From Bacteroidota bacterium (GTDB lineage Bacteria; Bacteroidota; Bacteroidia; Bacteroidales; F082): a stretch of 47,594 bases of DNA. The position numbers were made by a program, and so were the translations under genes. The DNA is taken from contig JAJRQZ010000094.1 of NCBI GenBank assembly GCA_024279935.1, positions 1 to 47,594 of the forward strand, given 5' to 3'. Below, one piece after another: positions 45,332 to 47,594 of the stretch (position 1 is its first letter; each line of letters opens with the position of its first letter). The notes under the pieces are model-generated. The model was not told where the DNA came from. It was given only the letters and a program-made list of their open reading frames with translations, and searched no databases.

Positions 45332-45959
45332 ACAACAAGTTAAGGTACTAAGTTTTATAAAGGACCTGCCGAATATCTGCTCCTTAACAGGCTTGTTGAG
45401 TGCTGTCTTAGGAATATATTTTGCCATTGCCGGGAATTTTGAGGCAGCAATCATTGGGTTGCTCTGGGCCGTTCTCTTTGATTGGTACGACGGAATTATT
45501 GCTCGAAAAATGAAAGGAAGGACAAAGATACAAGCTGTTTTTGGCGCTCAGCTTGATTCGATGATCGATATTGTAAGCTTTGGGGTTTTACCAGCCATAA
45601 TACTTTTAAGCTACGGGGATTATAGTATATGGTTTATACCGGGCGCTTTTGTTATTATTGCTACCAGTGCCATCCGTTTGAGCTATTTTAATGTTTATGG
45701 TCTTATCGACAGCAAAACATATCGGGGACTGGCACTTGATAACAATGTGCTCATCCTGGCTTTTCTCTTTTTGTTTGAAGGTTTATTTGGGCATTCCGCT
45801 TTTTCAATATTTATTTACCTAATCGTAATGCTTCTGTCGGTATTAAACTTATCCTCTATGCCCACTCCTAAATTTGGGGGAAGATGGATTTATGTCCTTG
45901 TTGCTTATGTAATTGCACTGACATCCGTATTTGGATGGATGATGTTTAACGGAGCATGA
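45321..45959 (+). CDS. CDP-alcohol phosphatidyltransferase family membrane protein (PssA-like subgroup)
   Basis: 212 residues with about six membrane segments. The CDP-OH-P signature is Asp54-x2-Asp57-Gly58-x2-Ala61-Arg62 ... Gly75-x3-Asp79-x3-Asp83, with 12 residues between the Arg and Gly where eight is the usual spacing. SFGVLPAIILL follows, as in PssA-like proteins. The family transfers a phospho-alcohol from a CDP-linked donor to an alcohol acceptor. After the two upstream genes it probably uses a CDP-headgroup donor made by the cytidylyltransferase and places it on diacylglycerol or another lipid. It is last in the cassette; the acceptor is unknown. Confidence 0.9.
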   Translation: MDDKQQVKVLSFIKDLPNICSLTGLLSAVLGIYFAIAGNFEAAIIGLLWAVLFDWYDGIIARKMKGRTKIQAVFGAQLDSMIDIVSFGVLPAIILLSYGDYSIWFIPGAFVIIATSAIRLSYFNVYGLIDSKTYRGLALDNNVLILAFLFLFEGLFGHSAFSIFIYLIVMLLSVLNLSSMPTPKFGGRWIYVLVAYVIALTSVFGWMMFNGA

Positions 45960-46009
45960 GATATTTACTGGTGTTTGGGGAGAAAAGCATATAAATACCG
46001 TGTTGAACA

Positions 46010-46037
46010 CTCTCGGCTAAAACCCGGGCTGCGAGAG
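46010..46037. terminator. Weak hairpin after the lipid-headgroup operon
   Basis: CTCTCG (46010-46015) and CGAGAG (46032-46037) form a six-base-pair stem with a 16-base loop, followed by AATGTTTTCTT. A modest intrinsic terminator 50 bases after the operon stop is plausible. Confidence 0.4.
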
Positions 46038-46214
46038 AATGTTTTCTTAATTGTATTTTATTCGATAAGCTAAGTACATGACAAAAATTCAAAGATATCG
46101 TTACTACTCAGCAGTAGAGAAAAATATTAACTCATTGGTTACCTATCCGTTTTGTCACAATTTTTGTTTGAAAAACACAAAATTTCCGCTAAAACTACTG
46201 AGATTTCAAATATA

Positions 46215-46238
46215 TAGCCCCACTGAAGCATGGGGCTA
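46215..46238. terminator. Eight-base-pair hairpin beside the IS4 relic
   Basis: TAGCCCCA (46215-46222) and TGGGGCTA (46231-46238) with an eight-base loop. It abuts the C-terminal end of the transposase relic and may be the transposase terminator or part of the insertion-sequence end. Confidence 0.55.
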
Positions 46239-46249
46239 TTGATAATCAA

Positions 46250-47071
46250 ATTGATAAACCTGCTGAGCAGCAACAAGATATCAATACTCGGTTTATAACT
46301 TGCATTAAGAAAGCATTTTGTGATGTAATCAAGACCTGTCTTGAATATTGTTTTGGCTTTTCTTCAAGGTTTTTTAACGGGATCCTGCTTGACGAACTGA
46401 TGGATATAAATTCCTACTTTGTAAGCCCAGACAAAAGCAACCATAATCAGGAGTATGAGCTTTTTGATTCTTTTGGAATCGGAAAGGTGTGTTTTCCTTA
46501 TATCAAAACCACTTGACTTCATAGCATTAAAGGTCATTTCTAACGAGGCCTCGGGATTGCCATCTTTGTTTATGGTAATCACCCGCCTTATCAGGCCTTT
46601 TGAACGATACGAGGATCAGGTATTCCCCTTTGCTCAACTTGCTTCCGGACAAATAGCATAATTGCCCGTTTATTTTTACGATGTTGGGGTAATGCACTAA
46701 CCCGTTTGTTCTGAATGCGTTGAACAGCCGGAATGCTCTAACCGTCTCATTTTTTCTGGGGACAAAGTCTTTAAGATTATTTCTGATACGAATCTGATAA
46801 CGCAGCTTATTATTGTTGAGGTATTCTAACTGTTTTTCTCCAACAAGTTCACTGTCGGCAACGATACAGTCTATTGTATCCATGCGAAAAGCTTAATATA
46901 TCGCTCAATCAGGTTTATTCTTTCTTGTGAGTTAGAGTTGCCCCGCTTTTTTAACATACTGAACAATAAAGGAAATGCTACTCCTTGATAGGCTATTCCC
47001 GGCATAAACATGTTTATGTCCGTTTTTCCGAACTTCGGGTTAGTCCTGTCTATAGTGGGCGTTAGGCACAA
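46250..47071 (-). pseudogene. IS4-family transposase relic, truncated and frameshifted
   Basis: Three overlapping minus-strand frames make one protein. First, DRTNPKFGKTDINMFMPGIAYQG and ERINLIERYIKLF (from 47071). Second, the DDE region IDCIVADSELVGEKQLEYL ... YQIRIRNN. Third, LEMTFNAMKSSGFDIRKTHL ... AFVWAYKVGIY, joined near WQ (about 46560). A further in-frame stop at 46364 separates a tail RKAKTIFKTGLDYI. About 150 N-terminal residues expected for an IS4 transposase are absent. At least two frame changes plus a stop show it is dead. Exact ends and inverted repeats were not found. The left limit 46250 is approximate. Confidence 0.85.
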
Positions 47072-47292
47072 TCACCCTACCATAAAATTCCGGTTGAATA
47101 TTTTCGCTAACGTAGGGGAGAAAAAGAAAAAAAATGAATCAATTTTCAATTCAATTGACCATAAATAAAGGATTACAGAAAAATAATAACTAATTCTTTG
47201 ATGTTAGTCGGAAGCAGGGAGAAAGAAACAGTATGACAAATTTACTACAAGAAGAAATTGAGCCAAAAGCCAGCCCTTAATAGCACGACCTG

Positions 47293-47309
47293 TCCCGATT
47301 TTTTCGGGA
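47293..47309 (+). terminator. Short intrinsic-terminator-like hairpin
   Basis: TCCCGA, five Ts, TCGGGA, then TTTGATTTTTT. It terminates plus-strand transcription at best; no plus-strand gene is seen immediately before it. Confidence 0.4.
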
Positions 47310-47418
47310 TTTGATTTTTTGCCGACACACAAAAACCAACCCTGAAAAACCAAAAGAGCTATCCTTCCCACCCTTGCGACAATGTTAATAAGTAGTTGAA
47401 AAATAATAGACTCAAATA

Positions 47419-47455
47419 TTGCTTAGAAAATAAATCTTTGACTATTTTTGTCAAA
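47419..47455 (+). promoter_or_regulatory. Promoter with overlapping palindromic operator for the XRE gene
   Basis: TTG at 47419-47421 and TATTTTTG at 47443-47450 are separated by 21 bases, close to the Bacteroidetes -33/-7 layout. A dyad TTTGAC-N7-GTCAAA (47437-47455) covers the -7 box, 14 bases before the ATG. A DNA-binding regulator could bind here and block its own promoter. Confidence 0.55.
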
Positions 47456-47469
47456 ATAATAATTTCAAA

Positions 47470-47594
47470 ATGCAGAAAATAGGAGAACTAATACGGACAC
47501 TAAGAGAAAAAGAAGGTTACCCTTTAAGAAAGGTTGCCGCTTTTTTGGACATTGACCAAGCTGTTCTAAGCAAAATTGAACGAGGACAAAGAAA
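47470..47594 (+). CDS. XRE-family helix-turn-helix regulator, N-terminal part (runs off right edge)
   Basis: 41 residues to the window edge, open. LIRTLREKEGYPLRKVAAFLDIDQAVLSKIERGQR is a clean Cro/CI-type HTH: helix 2 LRKVAAFL, recognition helix QAVLSKIERG. Such short regulators often precede restriction-modification or other defence genes, which would lie beyond the window. The palindrome over its promoter suggests autoregulation. Confidence 0.85.
   Translation, partial: MQKIGELIRTLREKEGYPLRKVAAFLDIDQAVLSKIERGQR

Larger units (their letters stand above)
47072..47469. other. Intergenic region between IS4 relic and XRE gene
   Basis: No gene. Contains a short hairpin with a T-tract (47293-47309) and the promoter/operator region of the XRE gene at its right end (both listed separately). 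The remainder is A-rich and unassigned. Confidence 0.5.

Noticed and set aside
1-47594. CRISPR arrays, tRNA or rRNA genes
   Set aside because: No spaced direct-repeat arrays, tRNA-like cloverleaf ends or rRNA segments were recognised on reading; a covariance search was not possible here.

Overview
The window comes from a Bacteroidota (Bacteroidetes) chromosome. Four predicted secreted proteins end in type IX secretion (T9SS) sorting domains: three type A and one gliding-motility/CHU_C type B. There is an S46 dipeptidyl-peptidase. Putative promoters carry the Bacteroidetes -7 motif TAnnTTTG, and Shine-Dalgarno signals are weak. The order cannot be fixed from the sequence; a Bacteroidales/Marinilabiliales-like relative is plausible. 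No rRNA, tRNA or CRISPR was recognised.

Layout. 1-5849 (minus): a truncated secreted propeller-type protein and a very large T9SS surface protein whose signal peptide is out of frame by one base in a G7 tract. 6173-9003 (minus): TrkA-TrkH potassium uptake. 9198-10718: a GT39-like membrane glycosyltransferase. 10743-12661 (minus): a transaminase/omega-amidase pair, divergent from pgk (12737-13930). 13998-17445 (minus): ECF sigma factor, dual-membrane-spanning anti-sigma-like protein and a surface PKD protein. 17647-18921: an orphan PAS histidine kinase. 19253-22717: a large PKD/CHU_C protein. 23005-28118 (plus): an apparent operon with a small outer-membrane barrel, ispG, a PatB/MalY-type lyase with an apparent frameshift, a low-molecular-weight phosphatase, an FmdE-like protein and a patatin. 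28476-35523 (minus): DPP7-like peptidase, ManC and the fused mutase IcmF. 35606-42655: a SprT-like protein, small membrane and lipoproteins, MlaE-MlaF-CvpA, a second patatin, an M23 peptidase and a four-helix membrane protein. Two copies of a short inverted-repeat-bounded element lie in this part. 43396-45959: a tightly overlapping three-gene operon (LicC-like cytidylyltransferase, CobD/HisC-like PLP enzyme, CDP-alcohol phosphatidyltransferase). 46250-47071: a decayed IS4-family transposase. 47470-end: the start of an XRE regulator.

The most interesting module is the 43396-45959 operon, which reads as a bacterial CDP-headgroup (Kennedy-like) route to an amino-phospholipid or phosphonolipid. 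Next are the ECF sigma/dual-membrane anti-sigma/surface-protein operon, the 162-189 bp MITE-like pair (one copy with perfect 13-bp terminal inverted repeats and a 5-bp target duplication), and the two single-base frame disruptions, which are either real or sequencing errors.
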